The notes beneath the pieces were generated by a model that made no database searches, was not told the origin of the DNA, and worked only from the letters and a program-made list of their open reading frames with translations. The position numbers were made by a program, and so were the translations under genes. A stretch of DNA of 64,000 nt from Motiliproteus sp036961355 (lineage in GTDB: Bacteria; Pseudomonadota; Gammaproteobacteria; Pseudomonadales; Balneatricaceae), in NCBI GenBank assembly GCA_036961355.1, contig JBALVL010000014.1, forward strand, positions 45,189 to 109,188. The letters run 5' to 3'. Below, one piece after another: positions 18,952 to 27,395 of this stretch (positions are counted from its first letter, which is position 1; every line of letters starts with the position of its first letter).

Positions 18952-19201
18952 TACAAAATCCTATGAATAAACAGTGTGCGTGCCATTAATCAATGAGGCC
19001 GAAAGATTGCTCGAATTTACCACTTAAAAGAAGATATCTAGCAATTTTTATTGATGGCCTTGATAAGGCGATATGGGTTGGATCTAACAAGACGGTGATA
19101 ACGGCTATAGTTTAAACCGTATAGATTCGAGCATTGATGGCACGGTAGTCGTGTAATCGGATGGCTTTGTTGTTCCATCTGTTGATGTTAGAGGAGGTGT
19201 T

Positions 19202-19987
19202 ATGGCGCAGTGGCAAAGCGGCGTTGTGCAGCAGCATATTCATTGGGACGAGACGTTTCATTCCCTACAGATTACGACGACATCTCCTCTTGCGTTTAAG
19301 GCGGGTCAGTACACCCGTGTGGGACTGGAGATCGATGGCGGCTTGGTTGCTCGGCCCTATTCGTTTGTTAATCCGCCAACAGAACCGCAGTTGGAGTTCT
19401 ATTTCAACACGGTGCCAGATGGTCCGTTATCTAACCGGCTTGCCCAACTTGAAATCGGTGATTCGCTGGAAATAGCAACACCGGTTGCCGGCTTTATGGT
19501 GCTTGATGAGTTGCCGCAGGGACGTGATCTTTGGTTGTTTGCGACAGGAACCGCTATTGGCCCCTATCTATCGATGTTGGGCTGCGAAGAGCTGTGGCGA
19601 CAGTTTGATCGGGTGCTGCTAGTCTGGGGGACGCCGTTTAACCATCAACAGCACTATGCGCCCGTTTTGCATCAGTTTGCGGAACGCCATGGTGATCGCT
19701 TTCGTTGGTTAGCATGTCTTAGTCGTGAGCCTCTGGCCGAGACCTTTGATACACCTAGCTTACCCGACAGCGCTGCCCGTTTGATTTATGGAAGAATGAC
19801 AACCGCGCTGGAAGACGGTCAATTGGAACAGCAATTAGGCGTTCAGTTGGCTGTTGATATCTCTCAGGTGTTGCTATGTGGAAATCCGGCGATGGTCAAA
19901 GAGATGTTATTGATATTGAAACGGCGGGGGCTAACCAAAAACCTGCGTCGAAACCCTGGCCAGGTCACGGTTGAGCGGTATTGGTAA
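19202..19987 (+). CDS. fpr: Ferredoxin/flavodoxin-NADP+ reductase
   Basis: 261 residues. The FAD-binding motif RPYSF and the NADP-binding region (GTAIGPYLSML) are in order, and the protein ends in VERYW, the C-terminal aromatic typical of bacterial Fpr. It moves electrons between NADPH and ferredoxin or flavodoxin in the cytoplasm, supporting Fe-S repair and radical enzymes. ATG 19202 has a strong GAGGAGG site. It is monocistronic; the neighbours do not suggest a special partner. Length and motifs fit the short Azotobacter/E. coli class. Confidence 0.95.
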   Translation: MAQWQSGVVQQHIHWDETFHSLQITTTSPLAFKAGQYTRVGLEIDGGLVARPYSFVNPPTEPQLEFYFNTVPDGPLSNRLAQLEIGDSLEIATPVAGFMVLDELPQGRDLWLFATGTAIGPYLSMLGCEELWRQFDRVLLVWGTPFNHQQHYAPVLHQFAERHGDRFRWLACLSREPLAETFDTPSLPDSAARLIYGRMTTALEDGQLEQQLGVQLAVDISQVLLCGNPAMVKEMLLILKRRGLTKNLRRNPGQVTVERYW

Positions 19988-20109
19988 ACGTTGTTCAATG
20001 CTTAAATCCTGACCACGCCACCTGCATATTTAGCTAGCAATTGTGGATGTTTATCAGCACCATAGCCGCCCCTGTTTTTTGATTGATCTCGCTCTGGCTG
20101 AGTCTAACT

Positions 20110-21090
20110 ATGTCGACGTCTTCCCAATCTTTTTATTACCAACTGCGCCAGCTTGGCGATGAGATAGTGCAGGTCACCTGGATTCTGTACAAAATGATGG
20201 TTCCGGTCATCATCGCGGTGAAATTGCTTGAACATTTTGGTGCGATTGAGCTGATTACCGGTTTGTTGGCCCCTCTAATGGCATGGGTGGGATTACCCGA
20301 ATCGATGGGACTGGTCTGGGCCACGGCGATGCTGACCAATATTTACGCCGGGTTGATCGTATTTTACCCCTTGGCGTTGAATGAGCCCCTGACGGTGGCA
20401 CAAGTGACGGTTCTGGCCATTCTGGTGCTGTCGGCGCATAGCCTGCCGTTGGAAGCTCAGGTGGCCCGCCGTGCCGGTATCCGGCTACCGGTGACGCTGC
20501 TACTACGGATCGGTAGCGGCTTGCTGATGGGGTTGATGCTGCACTGGGGCTATTCTTCTGGCGACATGCATCAGCAAGCGAATGTGTTGATTTGGGAGCC
20601 GCAACCGGTGGATACCAGTTGGGGAGGTTGGGCTGTTCAGCAGCTCTATTTCTTGGTGGTGGTGTTTTTTGTTATCGCTGCGCTGTTAACGTTAATGCGT
20701 ATATTACGGTTGGTTGGTATCGAACGGTTGATGATCTGGCTGCTGCAACCGATATTGAAGCTGTTGGGAATCGGCGCCCAGGCAACGACCGTTACGATCA
20801 TCGGGATTACGTTAGGATTGTCGTTTGGCGCCGGGATTTTGATTAGAGAGGTCGAAGCCGGACATATTCCACGGGCTGATATCTTTAGCTCTATCATGTT
20901 GCTGGGGGTTTGCCACAGCCTGATTGAAGATACCTTGTTGTTGCTACTGATAGGGGCGCAGGCTGACGGTATTCTCTGGTTACGACTGGTTTTTTCGGTA
21001 CTGCTGATCGCATTATTATCGAGAGTATACCGACGGATGCCACAAGCGTGGGTCGACCGTTACCTGATGCTGCCGTCTATTAAACGTTGA
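20110..21090 (+). CDS. Nucleoside-recognition (Gate) domain membrane protein
   Basis: About 326 residues, nearly all membrane helices (eight or more). It contains two Gate/nucleoside-recognition regions (from WILYKMMVPVIIAVKLLE and from TTVTIIGITLGLSFGAGILI) as in SpmA/SpmB-like proteins. The motif HSLIEDTLLLLLIGA is typical. The frame is open from a TTG at 20083, but ATG 20110 was chosen. It is presumed a transporter or a membrane organising protein; the substrate is unknown. It ends beside a long perfect stem-loop at 21102. Confidence 0.85.
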   Translation: MSTSSQSFYYQLRQLGDEIVQVTWILYKMMVPVIIAVKLLEHFGAIELITGLLAPLMAWVGLPESMGLVWATAMLTNIYAGLIVFYPLALNEPLTVAQVTVLAILVLSAHSLPLEAQVARRAGIRLPVTLLLRIGSGLLMGLMLHWGYSSGDMHQQANVLIWEPQPVDTSWGGWAVQQLYFLVVVFFVIAALLTLMRILRLVGIERLMIWLLQPILKLLGIGAQATTVTIIGITLGLSFGAGILIREVEAGHIPRADIFSSIMLLGVCHSLIEDTLLLLLIGAQADGILWLRLVFSVLLIALLSRVYRRMPQAWVDRYLMLPSIKR

Positions 21091-21101
21091 ACTTAAGTGT
21101 T

Positions 21102-21132
21102 GCCAGCCCTCTATCTTAGATAGAGGGCTGGC
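21102..21132. terminator. Long perfect stem-loop between convergent genes
   Basis: A 14-bp perfect stem, GCCAGCCCTCTATC (21102-21115) with its complement (21119-21132), and a 3-base loop. There is no T tract, and a small CCCGA/TCGGG hairpin follows at once. It lies between the convergent Gate-protein and comFB genes and could end transcription from both sides or protect mRNA ends. Confidence 0.6.
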
Positions 21133-21209
21133 CCCGAAATCGGGTCTCACCGAATGGTGTCACAGGGCTTTGGAAATTCGTTTTTTGATGAAACCGAACA
21201 GATTTGCAC

Positions 21210-21485
21210 TTAGTCGCGCTCTTCCCGCTGACTCTGGTCGACATAGTCTATCGCTTCTTTCACAGCGAGACTTACCTTGTCAGTCATCTCTTTATATTCG
21301 GTGGGTGACAGGTAAAAGGCCATATCTATCTCGTGGCGGTAGTAGCGGGGTGGTAGTCGATTTAGTGCAATGCATGCGATGTCCGACATATCATCGATAT
21401 CGATCGCTGTGTCCTTCAATTGTTCGGCTAACGCTTCGCCGACCAGTTTCTCGTAAAAGTTATGAATGTTTTCCTGAATAGACAT
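21210..21485 (-). CDS. ComFB family protein
   Basis: About 91 residues, starting at ATG 21483-21485 (MSIQENIHNFYEK) with a GGGG site before it. It carries the ComFB core: an N-terminal helix, MSDIACIALNRLPPRYYRHE, and a C-terminal helical tail. The family was named for the competence operon of Bacillus; recent work reports cyclic dinucleotide binding by ComFB proteins of cyanobacteria and Bacillus. That would suit a genome with GGDEF proteins, but binding here is inference. Monocistronic, cytoplasmic. Confidence 0.88.
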   Translation of the reverse strand: MSIQENIHNFYEKLVGEALAEQLKDTAIDIDDMSDIACIALNRLPPRYYRHEIDMAFYLSPTEYKEMTDKVSLAVKEAIDYVDQSQREERD

Positions 21486-21786
21486 GACTACCCCTTTTCC
21501 GATAACACAACGCGTGAACTTCATAGTGAAGATAACACAGCCTGCAAAGAAGTGAAGTGAAGTGATTGATTTGTAGCCGTTTAGAGGGCTGCTTTTGGGT
21601 TTCTTAGCGATCGGTTACTGATGAGATTAGGTTGCTACCGATAGAGGGTATCGGTAGTAAGGTTTCTACAATGCCGGTGGTCTTTAGTAGGCTGTGCAAC
21701 CAGCTAATCGCTATGGCGATTTATATCCGACCCTCTCTGGCTGTTCATTGCTGGCTTTTTTATTTCGGTTTTTAATCCTCGGCTCT

Positions 21787-22314
21787 TTATCCACGGTGAT
21801 AGCGCTGCTCGACAAAGGGTATTTTGGCGATGTTCATCGGTAGTGCTTTGCCCGTGACTAACGCAAACACTCCATCGCCGAGTGCGGCAAAGGCGTTATC
21901 GATATATCCCATCGCCACGGGTTTGCCGACACTGGGCCCAAGGTTCCACTGGTGATGGCGCCGATTTCGTTGTTATCGGCGTTAACCAATACCGTACCTT
22001 CGCGAACGGGGGACCGGCCCAGACCGACCAGTCCTACCCGCTTGCGGGCGAATTTGGCTCCACCGAGTTGCTCGAGAATCAGCCGGTACTAAGGCCTCGA
22101 GAGCGCTGGCTGCATTCGCACCGATCAGACGGATCTGGCCCATATGCGAGACATCAAACAAGCCCGTTTGCTCACGTGTATGAAGGTATTCTTTTTTGAC
22201 ACCGGCAGGGTACTGAACCGGCATATCGTAACCGGCGAAGGGGACCATTTTTGCGCCCAGTTCCAGATGAAGGGTGTGGAGAGGGGTGCGAGCCAGCGTG
22301 TTGTTATCACTCAT
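21787..22314 (-). pseudogene. gcvT: gcvT relic (aminomethyltransferase) with internal deletion
   Basis: The first 65 or so codons are a normal GcvT start (MSDNNTLARTPLH, FAGYDMPVQYP, GLFDVSHMGQ, ALEALVPAD). They then join directly, in a shifted frame, to the GcvT C-terminus (GRSPVREGTVLV, ITSGTLG, MNIAKIPFVEQRYHRG). Only about 528 bases remain where the family needs about 1,100, so roughly 580 are missing. A second one-base frame break lies inside the C-terminal part, near TLGP. The catalytic and folate-binding middle is gone, so no aminomethyltransferase can be made. It lies just beyond the terminator of the aap operon and about 5 kb from intact gcvP, on the opposite strand. Confidence 0.9.
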
Positions 22315-22427
22315 GTTCGTTCTCGACTGTCCGGTAGAGAAGGATGAAAGGGGGATGACGGGCAGGGTAGCCACAACGGCTAGTGATGATAAATCCCGAT
22401 CTTGGTTATCGCTATCATGGGGCACAA

Positions 22428-22453
22428 AAAAGGAGCCTATTACGGCTCCTTTT
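22428..22453 (-). terminator. Terminator of the aapJQMP operon
   Basis: A 10-bp perfect stem AAAAGGAGCC (22428-22437) / GGCTCCTTTT (22444-22453) with a 6-base loop, followed on the minus strand by T residues. It sits 27 bases past the aapP stop. Confidence 0.85.
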
Positions 22454-22479
22454 GAAGTTAATCACTAGGCAAAATACAA

Positions 22480-23280
22480 TTACAGTATTTGACTCAGGAA
22501 TAACTGGGTCCGTTCTGACTGTGGGTTGTCGAAGAAATCGTCGGGATTGTTCTCCTCGATGATCTGACCGGCATCCATGAAGATAACCCGGTTCGCCACC
22601 GTCTTAGCAAAGCCCATTTCATGGGTGACGCAGATCATCGTCATTCCCTCTTGTGCCAGCTCAATCATCACGTCGAGCACCTCTTTAATCATCTCTGGGT
22701 CGAGTGCCGAGGTGGGTTCGTCGAACAGCATCACTTCCGGATTCATACACAAACTACGTGCAATCGCTACCCGCTGTTGTTGACCACCCGATAGTTGTCC
22801 CGGGTATTTATGCGCCTGATCTGGGATTTTAACCCGCTCAAGGTACTTCATCGCTGTCGCTTCAGCCTCAGCCCGTGGCGTCTTACGTACCCAGATTGGT
22901 GCCAGTGCCAGGTTCTCCAATACTGTTAGATGCGGAAACAGGTTGAAGTGCTGAAACACCATGCCGACTTCTCGACGGATCGTTTCGATATTCTTGAGGT
23001 CGTTATTAAGCACGGTTTTTCCAACCAGAATTTCACCTTTCTGGTGCTCTTCAAGACGGTTTAAGCAACGGATCATGGTTGACTTACCGGAACCGGAAGG
23101 TCCGCAGACGACGATGCGCTCTCCCTTGTGTACCGTCAGGTTAATATCTTTAAGGACGTGAAAGTCACCGTACCACTTGTTGACGTTGTCGAGCTTGATC
23201 ATCACCTCGTCGGAGATGCTCATATCGGCCGGACTGTTTTGTTCTGACACTGTTTGTTCTGACACTGTTGGTTCTGACAT
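22480..23280 (-). CDS. aapP: General L-amino acid ABC transporter, ATP-binding protein
   Basis: 266 residues. Walker A GPSGSGKST, signature LSGGQQQRVAIARS, Walker B VMLFDEPTSALDPE and the switch histidine (CVTHEMGF) are all present. It powers the AapQM permease for broad L-amino-acid uptake. It is the last gene of the operon. The N-terminus is unusual: SEPTV-SEQTV-SEQNS is a 5-residue repeat coded by a 15-base tandem repeat that includes the start codon. Homology to the family begins only near residue 25 (MIKLDNVNKWYG). AGGAG seven bases before ATG 23278-23280 supports the chosen start. Confidence 0.95.
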   Translation of the reverse strand: MSEPTVSEQTVSEQNSPADMSISDEVMIKLDNVNKWYGDFHVLKDINLTVHKGERIVVCGPSGSGKSTMIRCLNRLEEHQKGEILVGKTVLNNDLKNIETIRREVGMVFQHFNLFPHLTVLENLALAPIWVRKTPRAEAEATAMKYLERVKIPDQAHKYPGQLSGGQQQRVAIARSLCMNPEVMLFDEPTSALDPEMIKEVLDVMIELAQEGMTMICVTHEMGFAKTVANRVIFMDAGQIIEENNPDDFFDNPQSERTQLFLSQIL

Positions 23281-23285
23281 TGCAG
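23241..23285. repeat. Three 15-bp tandem repeats over the aapP start codon
   Basis: GTTCTGACACTGTTT (23241-23255), GTTCTGACACTGTTG (23256-23270) and GTTCTGACATTGCAG (23271-23285) follow each other without a gap. The third unit differs at the base that makes it contain the ATG (cat 23278-23280). The number of units sets the length of the AapP N-terminus without changing frame. Confidence 0.9.
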
Positions 23286-23314
23286 ACTCCTAAATTCTTT
23301 TGACTGCCCAAGGC

Positions 23315-24418
23315 TTAGCGTGCGCCATGACCGGTATGTAGTTTGCGCTCAAGGTACTGGCTATAACGTGACATGCTGAAACAGAAAATCCAGAACACGA
23401 AAGCGACGAAGGCATAACCTTCGATCGAGTAACCGAGCCATTTCGGGTCAGACAGTGCTGCCTGGACAATGGCCAACAGGTCAAACAGGCCGATGATTAG
23501 TACCAGCGAGGTATCTTTGAACAGTGCGATAAAGGTGTTGACGATACCCGGGATCATGATCTTCAGCGCTTGTGGCAGGACGATCAGTGCCATCTTCTTC
23601 CAGTAGCTTAATCCTAAGGCGTCAGCAGCTTCGTACTGGCCTTTGGGGATCGCTTGCAGGCCGCCACGGATAACCTCGGCCATGTAGGCTGACTGGAACA
23701 GGGTGATACCGATCAACGCGCGTAACAGCTTGTCGAAATCGATCTCCTCGGGCATAAACAGCGGCAGCATCACCGACGCCATAAACAGAATAGTGATCAG
23801 TGGAACACCACGCCACATTTCAATAAAGACGGTACAGAAACTGCGAACAACCGACATTTGTGAGCGCCGTCCGAGTGCCAGCATGATGCCTAATGGTAGC
23901 GATGCCACGATACCAACGATTGCAAGTACCAGCGTCAGGCTAAGCCCGCCCCACTTGTGCGTTTCGACTAGCGTTAACCCGAATGAACCACCATAGAGCA
24001 TATAGAAGGCGAAAATTGGGAAGATTGTCAGAGCGAATGCAGCGATTAGCCCTTTCTTCGGCGTACCTTCGTAGACCAAAGCGACAATTAACAGAGCCAA
24101 CATGCCGAACAGAATATTGATCCGCCAGTATTCCGCTTCGGGGTAGAAACCGTAGATGAACTGATCCATGCGCACGGTAATAAAAACCCAACAAGCGCCG
24201 CCGCTGGTACAAGCGTCGCGACTATCGCCGACCCAATCTGAATCGATGAATATCCACTGGAACGCAGGTATTAACGTGCTAAACAGGATATAGCCGATCA
24301 ACAGCGTTAGTAATGAATAGAACGGGGTGGAGAACAAATTTTTGCGTAACCAACCGACCACGCCGGTGGTGCTGCCTGGTGGCGGCAAGTCCGGCAGTTT
24401 TGTGTCATTAATTATCAT
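23315..24418 (-). CDS. aapM: General L-amino acid ABC transporter permease
   Basis: 367 residues with about eight membrane helices. The permease signature is in AYMAEVIRGGLQAIPKGQYEAADALGLS, the loop that docks on the ATPase. AapM-type subunits have an extended N-terminal half compared with HisM; that extension (first 180 residues) is present. It forms a heterodimer with AapQ. ATG 24416-24418 lies two bases after the aapQ stop, with GGAG inside the aapQ end, so the two are translationally coupled. aapP follows 34 bases later. Confidence 0.95.
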   Translation of the reverse strand: MIINDTKLPDLPPPGSTTGVVGWLRKNLFSTPFYSLLTLLIGYILFSTLIPAFQWIFIDSDWVGDSRDACTSGGACWVFITVRMDQFIYGFYPEAEYWRINILFGMLALLIVALVYEGTPKKGLIAAFALTIFPIFAFYMLYGGSFGLTLVETHKWGGLSLTLVLAIVGIVASLPLGIMLALGRRSQMSVVRSFCTVFIEMWRGVPLITILFMASVMLPLFMPEEIDFDKLLRALIGITLFQSAYMAEVIRGGLQAIPKGQYEAADALGLSYWKKMALIVLPQALKIMIPGIVNTFIALFKDTSLVLIIGLFDLLAIVQAALSDPKWLGYSIEGYAFVAFVFWIFCFSMSRYSQYLERKLHTGHGAR

Positions 24419-24419
24419 A

Positions 24420-25610
24420 TTAACGCTCCACCAATGACATACGTTTGTTGTAGAGGTTCATCAGCATCGACACGATCATGTTGATGGTGAGGTAAACCGC
24501 CATCGTCATGAAGATGATCTCGATTGCCTGACCGGTCTGGTTGAGCGTGGTGCCCATAAAGACCGAAACCAGATCGGGATAGCCGATGGCGGTGGCCAGC
24601 GACGAGTTCTTGATCAGGTTGAGGTATTGGCTGGTCAGCGGTGGAATGATTACGCGCATCGCCTGAGGAATCACAATCAAACGCAGCGTCCGGTTTTTAC
24701 TGAGTCCCAGCGCTTGTGCTGCTTCAGATTGACCGCTGCTGACCGCCAAAATACCAGAGCGGACAATTTCGGCGATGAAGGTACCGGTATAGACCGACAA
24801 TGCGATCAGCAGAGCCATCAGTTCAGGAATGATGGTAGCGCCGCCCCTGAAGTTGAATCCCTTCAGGACCGGATAATCCCAACTCATCGGCGATCCCATG
24901 ATCAGGTACACCACAAACGGTAAACCGATCAGCAGTCCCAGTGAAACCCAGATTACTGGAAAGCGCTGACCGGTTTCGTCCTGGCGCTTTTTGTTCCAGC
25001 GAAAAAGAAACACAACCGCGGCGATAGCGATTGCCAGAGCGATCATAACGAAGCCGAAGCCCGATTCGAACACTGGTGCTGGGAGATAGAGGCCGCGATT
25101 ATTTAGAAATGCTGCACCCATCTCGATGCTTTGTTTTGGTAGCGGTAATGGTTGCAGTACCGCTACATACCAAAACAAAATTTGTAGCAGCAGAGGGATG
25201 TTGCGGAAAATCTCGATATAGGCAGTAGCGACTTTGCTGATCAACCAGTTATCGGATAACCGGGCAATGCCCATGACAAAACCGAGTGTAGTCGCAAATA
25301 TAACTCCCAAAAACGAGACCAGCAGAGTGTTGAGCAGGCCCACCATAAAGGTACGGCCAAAGCTGAATGTTGCGTCAAAAGGAATTAGGTGTAACAGAAT
25401 TTCGAAACCGGCTGACTGGTCGAGAAAATCGAAACCTGTCGTGATACCCCGTGTTTTAAGATTGTACAGGGCATTGGATATGATGTAGGCGAAGAAACCC
25501 AGAACCGTCAAAATCATCAAGATCTGAAACAACATCGCCCGTTTGTCGGGGTCGTTCCAGAATTTGGGCTTCGAGGAGGGTGCCACGCCTTTGTTTACAT
25601 CAGAGGGCAT
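24420..25610 (-). CDS. aapQ: General L-amino acid ABC transporter permease
   Basis: 396 residues, about eight membrane helices. The permease signature lies in FIAEIVRSGILAVSSGQSEAAQ followed by ALGLSKNRTLRLIVIPQA. The extended Q-type architecture and the gene order aapJ-Q-M-P match the Rhizobium AapJQMP and Rhodobacter BztABCD systems, which take up glutamate, aspartate and many other L-amino acids. GGAG lies nine bases before the ATG. A stem-loop separates it from aapJ. Confidence 0.95.
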   Translation of the reverse strand: MPSDVNKGVAPSSKPKFWNDPDKRAMLFQILMILTVLGFFAYIISNALYNLKTRGITTGFDFLDQSAGFEILLHLIPFDATFSFGRTFMVGLLNTLLVSFLGVIFATTLGFVMGIARLSDNWLISKVATAYIEIFRNIPLLLQILFWYVAVLQPLPLPKQSIEMGAAFLNNRGLYLPAPVFESGFGFVMIALAIAIAAVVFLFRWNKKRQDETGQRFPVIWVSLGLLIGLPFVVYLIMGSPMSWDYPVLKGFNFRGGATIIPELMALLIALSVYTGTFIAEIVRSGILAVSSGQSEAAQALGLSKNRTLRLIVIPQAMRVIIPPLTSQYLNLIKNSSLATAIGYPDLVSVFMGTTLNQTGQAIEIIFMTMAVYLTINMIVSMLMNLYNKRMSLVER

Positions 25611-25659
25611 GGAGAGTGCTCCAATAAGTTAGTGGCTTGAAATGGGAAGTGTAGTGTAG

Positions 25660-25692
25660 AAACGGCCGGGAATAGAGATTCACCGGCCGTTT
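25660..25692 (-). terminator. Stem-loop between aapJ and aapQ
   Basis: A 10-bp stem AAACGGCCGG (25660-25669) / CCGGCCGTTT (25683-25692) with a 13-base loop, placed between the binding-protein gene and the permease genes. Such elements usually stabilise or partly terminate the message, giving more binding protein than permease. A further inverted repeat (AATGCGT/ACGCATT) overlaps the aapJ stop. Confidence 0.7.
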
Positions 25693-25708
25693 GGGGGTTA
25701 ATGCGTGA

Positions 25709-26731
25709 TTAACGCATTGGTGGTGCGTAGAGGAAGCCACCCTGGCTCCACAATGCGTTTACACCCCGGTCGATCTTCAGAGGAGAGCCGCTGCCGACGT
25801 TGCGTTCGAAGCCTTCGCCGTAGTTACCAACCTGCTTAATGATCTGGTAAGCCCAGTCATCGCTCAGCTCCATACCCGATCCCTTAGGACCGTCTTTGCC
25901 GACAAAGCGAGCAATACTTGGATCGGCGCTGTCTTTCTCGCTGTCGATGTTAGCTGAAGTTAGACCTAGTTCTTCGGCGTTGATCATTGCGTTAAGTGAC
26001 CACTTAACGATGTTGAACCACTGGTCATCACCTTGGCGAACAACAGGACCCAAAGGCTCTTTCGAGATCACTTCGGGCAGTACCATTGCACTGCTTGGAT
26101 CAGCAAGCTTGATGCGCAGAGCGTACAGCTGTGATTGGTCTGAGGTCAGCACGTCGCAACGACCAGCTTCAAACCCTTTAACTGTTTGATCAGAGCTATC
26201 GAATACGACGGGAGAGAACGTCATTTTGTTGAGACGGAAGTAGTCTGATAGGTTCAGCTCGGTAGTGGTGCCCGACTGGATACAAACGGCGGCGCCATCA
26301 AGTTCCTTGGCGCTTTTTACGCCCAGATTCTTGCTAACCATAAAGCCCTGACCGTCGTAGTAGTTAACGCCAGCGAAGTTCAAGCCCAGTGTGGTATCAC
26401 GGGTTTGGGTCCAGGTAGTGTTACGAGACAGGATGTCGATTTCGCCTGATTGCAAAGCAGTAAAGCGCTCTTTAGCAGTCAGGGGAATAAATTTAACCTT
26501 AGACGCGTCGCCCAGGGTTGCCGCTGCAACGGCGCGACAGACATCAACATCCATCCCTTGCCAGTTGCCTTTTTCGTCAGGGTTAGAAAAGCCGGGCAGG
26601 CCAGTCGAAACACCACATTGGACAAAACCTTTGTCCTTAACGGAATCAAGAGTCGCACTGGCGGCTTGAGCGCCTGAAACCATGCCGATGGCGATGGCGG
26701 AGGCGGCGGCAAGAGAAGTGATTTTTTTCAT
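25709..26731 (-). CDS. aapJ: General L-amino acid ABC transporter, periplasmic binding protein
   Basis: About 340 residues from ATG 26729-26731, which follows AGAAGGAAT. A signal peptide (MKKITSLAAASAIAIGMVSG, cleaved after AQA) exports it. The mature protein has the SBP_bac_3 fold markers of the AapJ/BztA group: GFVQCGVSTGLPGFS, GMDVDVCRAVAAA, LSRNTTWTQTRDT and KEPLGPVVRQGDD. The longer frame to 26821 is not supported by a signal or ribosome site. First gene of the operon; its promoter must lie in the 660-base gap shared with gcvP. Confidence 0.96.
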   Translation of the reverse strand: MKKITSLAAASAIAIGMVSGAQAASATLDSVKDKGFVQCGVSTGLPGFSNPDEKGNWQGMDVDVCRAVAAATLGDASKVKFIPLTAKERFTALQSGEIDILSRNTTWTQTRDTTLGLNFAGVNYYDGQGFMVSKNLGVKSAKELDGAAVCIQSGTTTELNLSDYFRLNKMTFSPVVFDSSDQTVKGFEAGRCDVLTSDQSQLYALRIKLADPSSAMVLPEVISKEPLGPVVRQGDDQWFNIVKWSLNAMINAEELGLTSANIDSEKDSADPSIARFVGKDGPKGSGMELSDDWAYQIIKQVGNYGEGFERNVGSGSPLKIDRGVNALWSQGGFLYAPPMR

Positions 26732-27395
26732 AATTATTTTATTCCTTCTGTTATCAGATTGTCTGCCGGAACAGCCGGTCAGACAGGCACTAACGGATAT
26801 CGTGAGCTTCCCGAACAGCAAACGTTGTGCCAGCTGTTAATTATTTTTTCCGTTCTGTAGGTCTGTCATGGTGTGTCTATCCGCTTGAATAAACACACAG
26901 AAATGACGTACTCAGCACGTTTGGTTAGCTAACTACTTGATTGAAGCAAAAGGGTTGGGGAGCAACAATATCGCGAACTGGTGCAAAGGCGAACTGAGTG
27001 GTGCTTCTGTAGCATCAACTAGCACTATTATTGCGGTGCAAAATAGAATTTTGTGGTATTGATGCCGTTGTCAGATGAAGAGGTAGCCATTAGTAGCATG
27101 ATGATTTCGGGTACGTTGTTTTGGCTGAAGCTCTTATTAGAAGGGGGTTGTTGACATTTGATTCAATTTTCTAAGAACGCTACAGGTAGCCTGGAAATAA
27201 GGTTCTACACTCCCGTCAGACTTAATATTTTGGTAAAGTGGCGCTCTTGCTTAATGGAGTGTCAATAACGATATCTACAGATCGTTTTGGGGCCACTACA
27301 ATCTTCTTACTCCTGAACTTTTCTTTATCGGTTTGCTGCAATGTCATGACCGATAACGATCATTAATCGATATCACAATCAGATAGGTATTCCGA
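26732..27395. other. Divergent intergenic region between aapJ and gcvP
   Basis: About 660 bases with no credible gene. It must hold the aapJ and gcvP promoters. A TTGACA at 27151-27156 with a weak TAAGAA at 27172 (15-base spacing) is one gcvP-side candidate. I looked for the two-aptamer glycine riboswitch before gcvP and did not see its conserved core. Confidence 0.4.

Noticed and set aside
21787..22314. Insertion sequence causing the gcvT deletion
   Set aside because: No terminal inverted repeats, target duplication or transposase remnant at the junction.
27000..27395. Glycine riboswitch before gcvP
   Set aside because: No conserved aptamer core or paired aptamers seen in the leader.
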